A stretch of 64,000 bases of DNA from Pleurodeles waltl (Eukaryota > Chordata > Amphibia > Caudata > Salamandridae): contig NC_090444.1 of assembly GCF_031143425.1 (NCBI RefSeq), positions 1,532,878,782 to 1,532,942,781 on the forward strand, given 5' to 3'. This document shows positions 37,140-48,965 of the stretch, in pieces. The position numbers and the translations under genes were made by a program. Every line of letters begins with the position of its first letter. Within the stretch, counting starts at the first letter, position 1. The notes beneath the pieces are model-generated. The model was not told the origin of the DNA. It saw only the letters and a list, made by a program, of their open reading frames with translations, and searched no databases.

Positions 37140-38138
37140 GGGGGTCATTCTGACCTTGGCGGTCTTTTCGCAAGACCGCCGAGTTACCGCCGCGGTGAAG
37201 ACCGCGGCGGTATGCCGCTCTGCGCATTCTGACCGCTGGGAGCGTTCCGCCGGAAAACCGCCAGCAGCCACACTGGCGGTCGGCGGGAAAGTGGAGACTG
37301 GTCAACCTCCACCGCCACGCCAGCAGAACACCGCCCACAGAATTACGACCCACATTTCTGTGTGGCGGTCTTCTGTTGGCAGTCTTCTGTTGGCGGTCAC
37401 CTCCCCATGGCTCCTGTCGCCTCCCGGAGGACCAACGCACAAGGTAAGTGGATCGTCCGTGAGGGGAGGGGGTGGGGGGGTGTTGTGTGATGTGTGCGTG
37501 CATGGGGGTGTGCGTGTGAGTGTGTAGAGGGGGTGTGTGAGTGCGTGCATGCGGGCGGGGAGTGCTGCTGTGCCTATGGGCAATGTGTGTAGTTCGGCGG
37601 GTGCGCTTGTCGGCATGTATGTGTGCGGGTATGTGTCCCCGTTGTGTATGTGTGTGTGTAGGGGGTGTGTATATGTGCATGTTGGGGGTGTGTGCATGTC
37701 GGGGTGCGTGTATGTGCATGTCGGGGTGGGGGTGGGGAGGGGGTTCGTACCACCTCTGGGGGGTGGCAGGGGGGTGGAGGGTGTGGGGGGAGGACTCGGG
37801 GGGCAGTGGGGGGTGGGGGAGACCCCTATCAGTGCCAGGGAAGGAATTCCCTGGCCCCGATAGTGCCTACCGCCATGGTTCGCATGGCGGTACCCGACCG
37901 CCAGAAACCGCGGCGGTAAGCAGGGTCATGATACCGTTGGCGGTCTTGGGGTCGACCGCCGGACCGGAGTGCGCAGACTCCAGCCCGTCGGTCATGACCG
38001 CCGTGGCTGTCGGAGTGGGGAAGTGGCGGTCGATCGCGGCGGTGACCGCCGCGGTCAGAATGCCATTTTTTTTACCGCCGGTCTGTTCGCGGTCCGACCG
38101 CCGCCTCTCCGCCGACCGCCAAGGTCAGAATGAGGGCC
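37140..38138. mobile_element. Foldback MITE, 999 bp, TSD TAT
   Basis: The right end GGTCAGAATGAGGGCC pairs with a left end GGGGGTCATTCTGACC (mismatched over bases 3-5). TAT flanks at 37137-37139 and 38139-38141. The outer arms are CCGCGG/CGGCGG-rich. The centre (about 37445-37830) is a G- and T-rich strand with many GTGTGTG and GGGGTGGGG runs, which produces long spurious frames on both strands. It sits 127 bp from the splice acceptor of exon C. Confidence 0.88.
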
Positions 38139-39239
38139 TATGTGTCCGTTTTTGGAGAAAACCAACCCACTGAATGCACATGCATGTGCTTCTTTTGGCC
38201 CCTTGCACCCATTCTCCCTTTGTGTATGTCTCTTTTTTTAGCTTATCTGGTATAACATTAATACTGTTGTGTTTTAGTATTCAAAGTTCCATGGTATCAT
38301 GTATCTTTCTGTCTGTCACTATTTCCTTCTCTTTCTCTGTTTTCCTTTCTGTTTCTCCTCCACTCCCTGCTATTCTTTCTTCCTCTTTCGTTCTCTTTTC
38401 TTCACCGCATAAATACCTGTGAGGTCAGGTCATGTATTGTCAAAATATTTTAGCACATTATTGAAAAGCGGTACTGCAATTGAATACTGTAATAATATAA
38501 GTGTATTGTTCACAACCCACCAGCACATCGAGGTCCTCCATAGACTATGCTGTTTTACCCTTTATTTAAAGGATGTCTGCACTCTGCCTGACACTCCTAT
38601 TGCACTAGATAGGGATACTTAGGTAAGCAAACGCTATCAGCACAATCATGCATAGCCACTAATAAACACCAGTGAACCAACACCAATAAAATATTGGTCC
38701 TTGATCATCTGCAACAAAAAAGTGATACCCAATGGCCACATGAGGGGCAGGCAGAAATCAATCACAGAAGTGGAGTTTGCACGTGTATTTTCGTTTACTG
38801 TGCTATCTGATCAATGTCATAAAATACTACGCAAAATGCAACAGTGTGATAGACATAGGAGTGAAGGGCATTGTGGTTTGAAAATATACAGAAAAACCTG
38901 TCAGTGATCACTATTGAATTCCAACAGATAACAGCAACAGACGATTTTATAGGGGACTGGAGTGCGACCTGAAAATCTGGAGAGCAGAATGTGATCTCAG
39001 GAAGACCAGCAGTAGAACGCTCCCTCACGACCTGAAAGGTGAAGGGTGATCATGGAAGGAACAGTATCAGTGCAATGAGTCAAAAGGACGTGTGACATCA
39101 GTGCATGAATAACGCTTGTGAGTCATTGCATTATTTTGAAAAGAACAAGGTCAGTTCACGTAGCACATGCAAAGGACGTGTAGCGCCATTGCATCAATAA
39201 TGCCATCATGCTTTTATGTGCAATTTTGAAATAACTTTG
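38139..39239. other. Intronic stretch, nothing recognised
   Basis: A pyrimidine-rich tract (TTTCTTTCTCTG-type) lies at about 38325-38405. Otherwise unremarkable. Confidence 0.35.
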
Positions 39240-41290
39240 CACTACTTGTGTGTGAGATAAGGTGTTGGAAATTGCCACCTTGTGCATGGTATTCCTCCAG
39301 AGTTTTGCTTTCTGTTGCTACAACTGTTTTGTTGGTCATAGGACTCTGCACACTTCACTCCTCTTAACCAGAGGTAAAGTGCTTGTGTTCGCTCTGTAAA
39401 AAATGATAAATTGACATATTCTTAAATGGTCCATTTAATTTACTTGTTAGTCTCTAGTATATGGTAATACACATAACCAGGGCCTGTAAATTAAATGCTA
39501 CTAGTGGGCTGCATCATTCATTGTGCCATCAACTAAAGAAGCACTACAAAACATGTCTCCAGGCCTGCAGCTGTAGCCTGGATATGCAGTTTTAAACTTT
39601 GACCTGGTAAAATAAATATTTTGCTAGGCCTAAATCTTCCTTTTTAATATTTAGCTAGGTCTAAATCTTCCTTTTTAATATTTAGAGGTCATCCTGAAAG
39701 AAGGCCCTAAATAAAGTTTCCAAAGTTGTTTTCATTGTGGCAAAGCAGGCTCTTCCATATGAAAACACTGGTTTTCACTAGAACACTTTATAATGCTTAA
39801 CTTCAGTTTGGGAAAAGTTAAAAAAAAGTTATCCAAGCATCTTAATAGTAATTCAAAATCTAACCTAATGGTCAAGTCAGATTTTATATTACTATTTTGA
39901 AAATGACACTTTTAGAAAATTGTCATTTTCCAGCCTCAGTATTGTCATTTATCATCACCTGACTGTTTATGGCTCCCTTCTGTTGATATGTTTATTACTC
40001 TCAGAATGTAGACAAAGGTCTTGGGTGTGGGGGATGCATTTCCTCATTGTGCAGGATGGTATGGGGGCTGTGCCCCATGCCTTGTGAATCTTCGAAAGAT
40101 GCGTACCATGTCATTAGCAGATGTACCTCACACATTTGTACTGGGGCAGCAGTCCTAGAACTGGTTTGGAGTGACCACAAGCGGTAGGTGTTTCCCCATT
40201 ATCTTAGCCACACTTTTGGGTGGACACAGGAAATTGTGGCATCCCCAGTACCCTCCTGAAAACACTCCTGGACCTACGGGGAATCAGAGGAAGGACGTAT
40301 TTTCCGCCTTAAGGCCCTGAAGGAAAACTATACCTATTTGCTTTCATTTCAGGACCCTAGGTGCGACTTCAGGGGCCAGTTGCCTGACCTCCTGCTGGAG
40401 CTACAGGGACACAACAAGCTTCCAGAGGCCTCTCTCCCTGCAATTGCACAGCTGACCAGCTCCAACTGGACCTACCCTGTATCCTGAGCTTGGTTTCTGT
40501 TGGAGTGAGTCCTAACACCCAAGTGGTGCCCCGTAGGTCCTGGAACCTTGGGTGGTTTTTCTTCCTTAAGTTTACTGAAACCTGGGACTTCAAATCTTTT
40601 TGCCAACTTTTTGCTCTGAAAACCTACAGGGACCAATGTGCCAAGCCAATCTCATGAAAGTTCATCACCATTAGGCCAAAGATCAGGTTCCTTCTACTAA
40701 GTTCTTCACTGCAACAGAAAATCTGCTTGTGGAGAAGATGTTCACTTTTGTGGTGTCCTCATAAGCTACATCTTTCAGCCTTGATCTGCTGAAAGAATGT
40801 GAGCTATAAAAATCTAAAGGTAAAACTTTTGACCAGGATCCAGGATGAACCTGATTCTTGTATCTGACCAGCACTCCATTGTTGTCGGCCCTAACATTTA
40901 CCCTTAGCCTTGACAACCACAACTTTTTGGCACTATTTTAAACTTTAAAAAATCATAACTCCCCTTCTACTTTTTGGATTTTTCTCATTTTGGTGTAATA
41001 TTTCTTGACAAACTGTACTCTATTGCCAGTGGAACAATTAGTTTTGTTGGACACTACTCTGACATTACAGCTGTGGAAAATTGAGATCCAAACCATCTAC
41101 ACTGACGGAGGCTAATCTGCTTCAGGCACCGAGTCTCCAATGATCTGTGGGAAGTGAAGGAGGATAATAAAGAATCATAATCTCTCTCACCTCTCCAGTA
41201 TCCTCTCAGACCTGAGAAAGGCAAGTGGTGGCAACCACTGCCTACTCTATCAGTGCAGGTCAGGCCACCCTGATGAGTGACCTTTTAAGA
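39240..41290. repeat. Interspersed repeat, same family as 22700-24440 and 49560-50100
   Basis: Shares words and order with both other copies: the CAGAGGTAAAGTGCTTGTG-type left part, the GAGCTACAGGGACA segment near 40399 (GAGGCTACAGGGACATCA at 49587), and the GATGAACCTG, TATCTGACC tail near 40846. A 31-bp direct duplication (CTAGGCCTAAATCTTCC...) occupies 39624-39685. No coding motif is visible. Confidence 0.5.
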
Positions 41291-42949
41291 GCTGCTGTCA
41301 GAGCCCTCTGTAGCGTGTCATCAAGTGGAGAGGGTGAAGGAAGCTATAGAAGGTGATGAGCATAAGTGTCAGGATTCCAGATATGGAATATTGTAATGTT
41401 ACAATACGTAAGGAATTATTAAAGTTGGAGTGAGAGGGTGGTAATTAATTGTTTTAAACAGTGGAAATCAATAGTCAGAGGGTAGTATTGAGAAAGGTCG
41501 GGAAGGCTGTAGCACACCATGTACATTTTGTATATTTGGGTTGTGGGGGAGGTTGGAATAACACCCGTTTGGTTACATATTTGGGTGGGAAAATTTGGGA
41601 AGAGTGCCAGAGAAACAGAAGTTGGGGAGATGGCAGGACACCAGGTATATATTGTTTTGTAGCACAGGTAGGGCTCACGGTTTGCATGATTCCCTCATGA
41701 TTTATCTTGTCCTATTCAGATGATCCATGAGACCAATCAAGCACGGAATAATAATTTGTGGGGTCATACTCAACATAAAATAGCATGTTGGTACCTGTCA
41801 ATGACATGAAGTTTCCACTTCGGAATTTCAGTTGTCATGTTAAAAAACTCAAGCTTTGCTCTCATTGCATATCTGAAGTCCGTAGGAACACTCCCCCTTT
41901 ATTCTTCTTTTTTTTTATTGTGATGATTAGTTAAGAAATGTTTGCCATTTTAATAAAATCTTCTGGTTCTTTATCTTTTAAGTGGACTACTAATTTCTTT
42001 TTTATTGCCTTTCATCCTCACATACTTGTGAGAGATCATCCCTGAGTACAAGTGGGCCAGATATTTTAGACTGTTGAACAAACATATGTAAACATGAGGA
42101 GATGGAAATGGAATTCCGAGTAATGAGAAGTATCTCACTGGGCAATCATTTGGTGCACAAATTAAAGCCTGCTGGTATTTACTAGAGAACAATGGCCAAA
42201 AAATACTGGTGTCTGAAAGTTGTGAGGCTAAAAGCAACAAACCTGCATGTTGTACCATATTTTGAAATGCTTAACTCTTCAGAGGAGATAATTATTGCAC
42301 CCATTATCGAACCCTAGGGGATTGACTAATTAAAGGTGTGATAACTTTTGCTACCAGGGCAAAGGTTTGGCTAAAAGTATGAGTGGCGTTTGCCTCTGCA
42401 GTAACCCCTTCATCAGGTTTTGCAGGAGATTAAATATAGCCGATAGCAAGCTAATTGATCTCTCATAAATGAGTTGACATAATTCTAGGAATCTGTCTGT
42501 ACTTCTGTACTTACACCTAAAGCAAATTATCTACTTTTTGGAGATCCAACAGCTTAAGGTTTACTGCAAAGAATAATAAGCATAATATAACCATAACCAT
42601 CTGCTGATCCATATGCTAGGATGAATAACAAAGGATTTCTGAATGTCAGTCATTAGAAAAATGGAGCTGGAGGGAGCATCCTGTTAACTGAAAAGTGAGT
42701 TAACAGAATGGAGGAGTGTTCCTCTCACCTGCTATGAAGTTGCAAGTTTCATATGTGTGGGTCATGCTCTGCCGATGCCTGCAGCCCCTGCCTCAGGCCC
42801 TTTTGAAATTTTACCAGATGTGTTTCCACAGGTCTGGTGTGGAAATCAGACAAAAGGTTCACACTACTCTGAAATCATTTTTTTTCTAGGCCAACCAGTC
42901 TTGACAAAATGAATTACTGAAGCCTGCTACCACTCACTTCCAGCTATGG
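41291..42949. other. Intronic stretch, nothing recognised
   Basis: Overlapping short frames on both strands at 41461-41700 and 41971-42258 lack domains. Confidence 0.35.
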
Positions 42950-43990
42950 CACTTTGTCATTCAACAATAACTGCTGTAATCAAACAATTGTCAAACTCAT
43001 TTTCATCTTCGATCTCACTATAAGTTTGGTGAGTAAACCTAAAAAGATAATTGGCCCTACAATGCCTACCACCCGGAATGTGGTGAATATCAAAATGGTA
43101 TTGCAGAAGCTTTGAAGACAAACGTGCAGTGTGGCACATTTTACTTTTAATATTTGCATCTCTGAGAATAAAGATCAGCAGTTTGTCATAACTCAAAAAT
43201 GGTAAAGGTGCTTTCCCACAAATAATTATGAATCATCTCTTGAGCACATACTCTACCCAAAGTTCTTTCTTGACTACTGAAAACATACTTTTAGTCTTCC
43301 AGGGATGGTGAAGTGCATATCCAACACAAAACTCTCCCTTTCCTGACACTTGAGAAAGAACAGCCCCTAATTCAATATTACTGCTACAAGCCATCAAGAC
43401 ACAGTACAATGACGGCTCACAATGCTTAATAGCTCCACCTCCTCCCAGCTCCATTTTCACCCACTCTCACATTCATGACTCCAACCGAAAGGAACATCCA
43501 TTCACAGCATGTCCAAGTGGCAATGCAGGCAAAGAACTCACATAAAGCCACAAATGATATCAGACAAGGGTTAGCAATGGAAATATTGGCCTGCTTGATA
43601 GCTTGAATTAAACTAGAGCTCAAGAAAAAACATCCTTAGATACCACATTTCTTAAATATTCCTCTACGTTTATGAAAAACTTATGCTTGTCTTCCGTAAA
43701 GACAACCCCTCTTGACTAAAGAATAGACAGTACCTTTCCCAAAATGCAAATATCAATCATCTTTGAAGAAAATGACCTGTTTGACATCCTTAAGCATGTG
43801 ATCCATAATCCTCTGAAAAACAGACCCTGCTGAAGCCCAGCCAGAAGGTATTCAGCAACATGTAAAAGACTATAAAGGTGGGGCAAATGCCTTCAAATGA
43901 TGAATCTGGATCAATTTCAACCTTATGATACATGGAAGCCAGAACAAACTTAGAAAAGTATTAAAAATAATTGCTAAAAATGCTTGGTTA
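42950..43990 (-). pseudogene. Ty3/Gypsy-like reverse transcriptase and RNase H remnant, antisense
   Basis: Reading leftward from 43990: an RT segment with FQRIMDHMLKDV-like and VIFFKDD near 43760 (the usual YLDD-type box, changed). Next comes an RNase H segment 43460-43233 with ELGAVLSQVSGKGEFCVGYA and VVKKELW. A second segment, 43196-42957, has LLIFILRDANIKSKM and YHFDIHHIPGGRHCRANYL, matching the P-G-x-x-N-x-x-AD-x-LSR connection. The RNase H aspartate just before LGAVLSQ is not evident. Several frame breaks are present, and no LTRs are seen. Confidence 0.65.
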
Positions 43991-44305
43991 CATTATTTTC
44001 TAAACTCAAAATAATTTCACATTAACATGTATTGGTACATTAGTTTTTAAATTCAAAATAGGTTATTAACTATTTTATTGTTAATTTACAAAAATGCATT
44101 TTTAAACATTAATTTATATTTATTTTCATTTTTAACTGTTTTAAATAATTTACTTTAACATTATTTCCTCTTGGAGTTTCCTCTGGGGTTTCATGTAGAG
44201 TCTCTACCAGAAAAGTCCCTGCCTCTATGATTTTCTATTGGAAGGGTGTTACAGTATCGGTGTTCAGTCATTTGTACTGCTGTGTACAAAAGTGTGTGTT
44301 CCTGT
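43991..44305. other. AT-rich block
   Basis: Long runs of T and A with repeated TTTTAA and ATTTAT words, similar in texture to 46400-47590. No paired ends. Confidence 0.4.
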
Positions 44306-44341
44306 CTGTAATAATAACAACAACAATAGTAATAATAATAA

Positions 44342-44372
<31 letters not shown>

Positions 44373-44392
44373 AACAACAATAATAATAAGTA
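44306..44392. repeat. (AAT)n microsatellite, interrupted
   Basis: AATAAT units with AAC interruptions near 44312-44325 and 44373-44380. It creates a spurious tyrosine-run frame on the minus strand. Confidence 0.93.
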
Positions 44393-44944
44393 TGCTTGAG
44401 AATGTGCTCAGAAGCTAACCCCATCTGTTCATATTTACAAAAAAATCATGTTGCATTACTTCATACCTGTAATGGAATATGGTTTGTAGAGAAATGCTGT
44501 TAAAAGGTGACATTTTTAATGGAAAAATATATATGTGGAAGACAAACTCATCTCATGATCTTGCCATGTCAGCGGAATGAGTTGGCAATATTGTACCAGA
44601 GTGCCAACTGGGATAAAAGGAAAGAATGAGACGTTATGCTACTAGTCGTGGAGGTCATTAAAATGGTTGAGGCTCTGTAGTTTGCTTCAGTGAATTTGAT
44701 CCCTTCTCTTCCAGCTTCAAATATCCAAGAAACATGCACCAAATAAGTGGAACTCCTCTCAATACCACTTCTAACAATGTAATGATGTTTGCAATTTGTG
44801 AATTTATTAAAAACTTTCCCTACAGTGCGGGTTTCTGAAATCAAAATAACAAATAGACCACCTCTGTCTTCTTGCAACAAAACTTGAGAAAAATAAAAAT
44901 GCAGCAAACTTTAATATTATATTTCTTAAACACAGCATCCATAC
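44393..44944. other. Intron next to exon B, nothing recognised
   Basis: The minus-strand frame at 44569-44907 is out of phase with exon B's donor and shows no FnIII residues, so it is not coding. Confidence 0.4.
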
Positions 44945-44998
44945 CTTCCAGGTCATCTTGGTATATGACAATCTGTTTATCACCATCAAATTGAATAG
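44945..44998 (-). CDS. MYOM2: Myomesin-family exon B: 54-bp linker microexon between FnIII domains My4 and My5
   Basis: Seen: on the minus strand the acceptor TTTTCAG is followed by 54 coding bases and the donor GTATGG. Entry phase (two bases complete a codon) and exit phase (one base left) fit exon A before it and exon C after it. The peptide, counting the codon split with exon A, is TIQFDGDKQIVIYQDDLE, and the split Gly codon joins it to DVKIPG in exon C. It is acidic, has no FnIII features and falls exactly between two FnIII modules. Known: in myomesin-1 the My4-My5 linker lies in the titin-binding region and carries a reported phosphorylatable serine. Oddity: this linker has no serine, only a Thr and a Tyr. 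The call rests on phase, order and a remembered resemblance to the MYOM2 linker. Confidence 0.82.
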
Positions 44999-45351
44999 CT
45001 GAAAATGAAATGTACAGTATTATAAATGAGAGATGTACTAATTGGCAACTGTAAAATAGCATATTGTGTGCGTTTATTATGTAAAACACATTCTGTGCAC
45101 TTTATCATTTGTTTGTTCCTGAAAATTTAGTAAGCTTAACTGTTCACTGTTATTATTTCTTTTTTAATATATTGTCCTTCGAAAAAGGTCTAAAAGACAT
45201 GCACAGCACATGCAAAGAAATTAAAATTATTTTATCATTACTATTTGAAGCAGAACCTTAAAACATATTGAGATGTTAACAGTAAGTCAACATAGGTGGA
45301 GCAGACACAGGGGCCGATTCACTATGATCTGCTATGAGTAGTTGTAACGTA

Positions 45352-46194
45352 GGGCTTCATTATGACATTGGTGGTCAGACCATCCGACCACCAATGCCGC
45401 GGTTAGAACGCCACTGTCATACTGGTGATGTTCCCCCGCCCTATTACAATGTTCCTGCCTTGCTAACAGATTGTGCCATCACTAGGCTGGCAATGAAACC
45501 ATGGCATTGGGCATTCATGTGTAACCTAAGTACTGCAGCCTTTAAACCTGCAGTTACACCTGTCAGAAAAAACCTTTTGACAGCAGGAAAATGCTACTTT
45601 TAATATTAAAAGCCCGGTTACGAGTGTGGCTGTTTACAGACCTCCACACCACCCATGGCTGTCTAGACGATCCGATTGCCACATTACAACCCTGGCAGCC
45701 TGACTGCCAGGGAAACACCAGCTCCTCCAGGTTCTCAGATCCCTGTGGTCTGGAGGATGGTGGTGGATTGAATCTGCAAGGGCAGTGTTCGCCTGGGGTT
45801 CCCAACCTCAATCTCCACCCGCAGTTTCATGGCGGTACCACCACCATGAAAAGGCTGGCGGAGTACGAGTGCAGGTAGCTATGGGGGGGCCCTGTACTGC
45901 CCATGCACTTGGCATGGGTAGTACAGCGCCCTCCGTGGCCAGCACCCTCGCAATGTTTACTGTCTGCTTTGCACCCTGCAGGCTACAGCATTGCCGCTGC
46001 TACATTATGAGACAGAGACAATGCTGTAGCCTGTTTCTCGCTAGGCCAGTGGGTGGAAACTCAGGTTTCCACCCGTCGACCTAGCAGGAGACTCTTAATA
46101 ACTCTGGCGGGGAGGTCACCACTTAGGCAGATGCCACCCTGTCTAGAGTTTGGCAGATGGGCTTTTCCCGTACGTCAAACTTGTAATAGGGCCC
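45352..46194. mobile_element. Foldback MITE, about 843 bp, imperfect ends
   Basis: The left end GGGCTTCATTATGACATTGG and right end CTTGTAATAGGGCCC are related inverse ends with several mismatches. The flanks (GTA and ATA) are not a clean duplication. The interior has the core TGCCCATGCACTTGGCATGG near 45898 and the CAGCACCCTCGCAATGTT word shared with the element at 48966. The decay suggests an older insertion. Confidence 0.7.
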
Positions 46195-47592
46195 ATAGTG
46201 TGTCACACGTGAGTAGGTCTTGTAGCCCACAAGGTAGACCAATTGGTATTTATAAGTGTACATGTAAGAATGTAATGTTTGCATGTTCTGTCAGTCACTT
46301 GACCCCAAACAATATTTTCTTGGTAAGGGTTCTAGCTGCTTCGTTGAAGGAAAAGCTAAGCTCCAGTAACTGTAATAATTCTGTATCTTTTGTTTGGAAC
46401 AAGCTATAGTAATGGTTTAACTACTGTTTGTAATATTTATTTAAAATGTAATTAAATGATTACGTTGGAATTTTGATAACTATGTAAGAAAGGAATGCTC
46501 AGAAAGTTATATTTTCTCTGCTTGCAGCTCCAGCAGACAAATTAGCAGTAGCCTTCCTGCAGCTGACCTGTCACTGCTGCTTTTGATGGGGAGGTGAACA
46601 ACACAAAACAAATATACTTTAATATACTTGAATATTGTTTTTCATGAATGCAAAATATTTCACTTACTATATTAATTTTAGGTGTTAGTATTGTTATTAT
46701 AATTGTACTTTTAAATATGTGATTATTTTTTTCCTAATTTCTTTAGCAATTTCTAATGCAAAAGGGGGTTGTTGAGTTCTTGGAAGAATAGAATGGAAAG
46801 TTCACTAAATTATAATGTTATTTGTTTTTATGCTATATTAAGTATTTAATTATCAATTTTGCAACATTTTAATTGATTATGTGTTATTACATGTATTTAT
46901 ATATAATTCATTCATGTTAATGTCCATTTTATTTTTTCAATATTTGCTAGTAATTTAGATTTTAGTAGAACATATCGTTAGTTAAAATTAATTTCATTTT
47001 AATGGTAATTCATTTTTTATTTTTAAGTAAACATTTAATGGATCAACAAATTAATTTTTATTTTTGTATTCTGTTTATTTAGGTTTGTAAATGTATATAT
47101 TTTAGTGAATATTTAATATCTATACATTTAATAATTAATATTTTAGTAGCAGTTTGTTGGCTTTTGACGAGAATAGGGTGGAAAGCTATTGCTATATATT
47201 ATTTTTTAATTAATTGTTGATCTTAAATAATAGTTTGATTGATATTTCATTGTTTAACTTTTTGTTGTTTATTTATCATGCACACAATTTATTTTATTCA
47301 AATCAGATTTTTGTTAATTTTTTTAAATAATAATATTTGGCTAAAATATTTCTTATTTGTTTATCCTTTGATTGTATTTGCTTTAGTTAAGTAACATTTT
47401 CATGTAAATATTATTTTATTGATTTGTATTATTATTTGTGGTTTAGGGAGGGTTAATTTAAAATAATTTAAAGTAAATTTTTTGAAGAATTAGTTAGATT
47501 TTTAAAAAAATCATAAACCATGACTTTTTATATACAATATTATTTAATAGTTTATTTGGTGGATATTTACATGTTTCCTGCAAAATTATTAT
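46195..47592. other. Very AT-rich block without genes
   Basis: From about 46400 the sequence is dominated by TTTTA, ATTTAAT and TTATTT words with few G or C bases. No frames, no clear unit length and no paired ends. It forms the left shoulder of the minisatellite. Confidence 0.6.
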
Positions 47593-48700
47593 GAGTGGGA
47601 ATAGTAAAACTAACCTTTCTAAAGTCCAACACTTTTTCTACTGTTGCTTAGACTGGAGGGGAAATAGTAAATCTAGCCCCTCAGAAACCCCAAACGTTCC
47701 CTACTAATGCTTAGACTGGAGTGAAAATAGTAAATCTAACCCTACTGAGGTCCGGCACTTCCTCTACTGTTGTTTAGACTTGAGTGGGAATAGTAAATTT
47801 AATTCCTTAGAAGCCCAACATTTTCACCACTGCTGCTTAGACTGGAGTGTGAATAAGTAATTGTGCCTCTATGGAGTGCATCACTTTCCTCTTCTGTTGC
47901 TTAGACCGGAGTGTAAATAGTAAATGTAATCACTACAAAATCCAATAATTTCCCTACAGCTGCTTAGGCTGAAGTGGGAATAGTAAATCTAACCCTGCTG
48001 ATCAATACTTAATTTGAGCCTCTTGTTTCCGGTGCTCGGCGCCACCATTTCATTTTTTTTAACACCAGCACTTATGGCAGACTGCCACATGGTGGCCATG
48101 TTTATCTAATTGGGAAATGAGAATAGCAGCAGCTGTATAATAATTCATATGCTTTAAAAACAACTAATACCTGCCACCCACAACATTCTTATGCCCTTAG
48201 GTGACCTGGAATTGCCTGAGCTGTCACATTTCTAGGAGTGTGATGGTTAGGACTTGTGCTGGTACTGTCACTGGCAGCAGGGGCAATGGGGCTGTAGTGG
48301 CCCCCTGAAGAGTGTCCTAGCACTTGTTTTTTTTACAAATTATGCACTGCCTCCGATGTCCAACACTTTCCTTTCTGCTGCTAGGACTCGAGAGGGAATT
48401 GTAAATCTACCATCTATACAACCCAACGCTTTCCCCAGTATAGCATAAACTGGCGTTGGAAGAGTAAATGTAATGCCTACGTAAGTCCAGTGCTTTCCCT
48501 ACTGTTGCTTACATTGGAATGGGCATAGTACATTTAACCCCTCTGAAGTCCAGCACTTTTCATGCTGTTGTTAAGATTGGAGTGAGAATAGTAAATCTAA
48601 CCCTTCCAAAATCCAGTGCCTTCTCTACTATTGCTTAAATTGGAGTGGGAAAAAAATCTAACCCCTCTTAAAACATTTTCCGCAAATTCTGGTGAGGCTG
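47593..48700. repeat. Diverged 63-bp tandem repeat (minisatellite), about 12 units, interrupted
   Basis: Unit landmarks are GAGTGGGAATAGTAAATCTA, then AGTCCAGCACTTTCCCTACT, then GTTGCTTAGACTG. Units begin near 47593, 47656, 47719, 47782, 47846, 47909 and 47972, then resume near 48389, 48451, 48515, 48579 and 48642. Spacing is about 63 bases throughout, and units differ by perhaps a fifth of their bases. The gap at 48003-48350 is an insertion. Confidence 0.85.
48003..48350. mobile_element. Insertion inside the minisatellite, SINE-like or MITE-like, unclassified
   Basis: It interrupts a repeat unit between CCCTGCTGA and the following GTCCAACACTTTCC. It starts TCAATACTTAATTTGAGCC and contains GGTGCTCGGCGCCACC and a T-rich tract. 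It is neither AT-rich like its shoulders nor tandem, so it is foreign to the array. No target duplication could be fixed. Confidence 0.5.
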
Positions 48701-48965
48701 GATTGATAATAATTAGCTGTTAGATTGTTGTTTAATAGTATTAGTTTACTACTGTAAAAAAATGTATTTCTTATTTGAAATTCATTTTGTTTATATGTAA
48801 TATATTACTTTACTTAATTATTACTTTTTAATATATAGTTGTTTTTTATTTTATGTATATTTTCTATATTTATTTTAAAGTATTACATGAAAATATATTT
48901 TATATTAGGTTAGATAATTTTGTTTGTTATATATATGTTTGCTGATTTTAATTTGACTTAACTAA

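Noticed and set aside
37069..37719. Long minus-strand frame (216 codons) rich in His, Thr and Pro
   Set aside because: It lies largely within the 999-bp MITE and is produced by its G/T-rich core read in reverse. There is no domain, and the opposite strand is equally open.
44191..44424. Minus-strand frame with long Tyr run
   Set aside because: A direct translation of the (AAT)n microsatellite.
47593..48700. CRISPR-like array
   Set aside because: Units are contiguous, 63 bp and diverged throughout, with no identical repeats separating unique spacers, and the context is vertebrate intron. It is a minisatellite.
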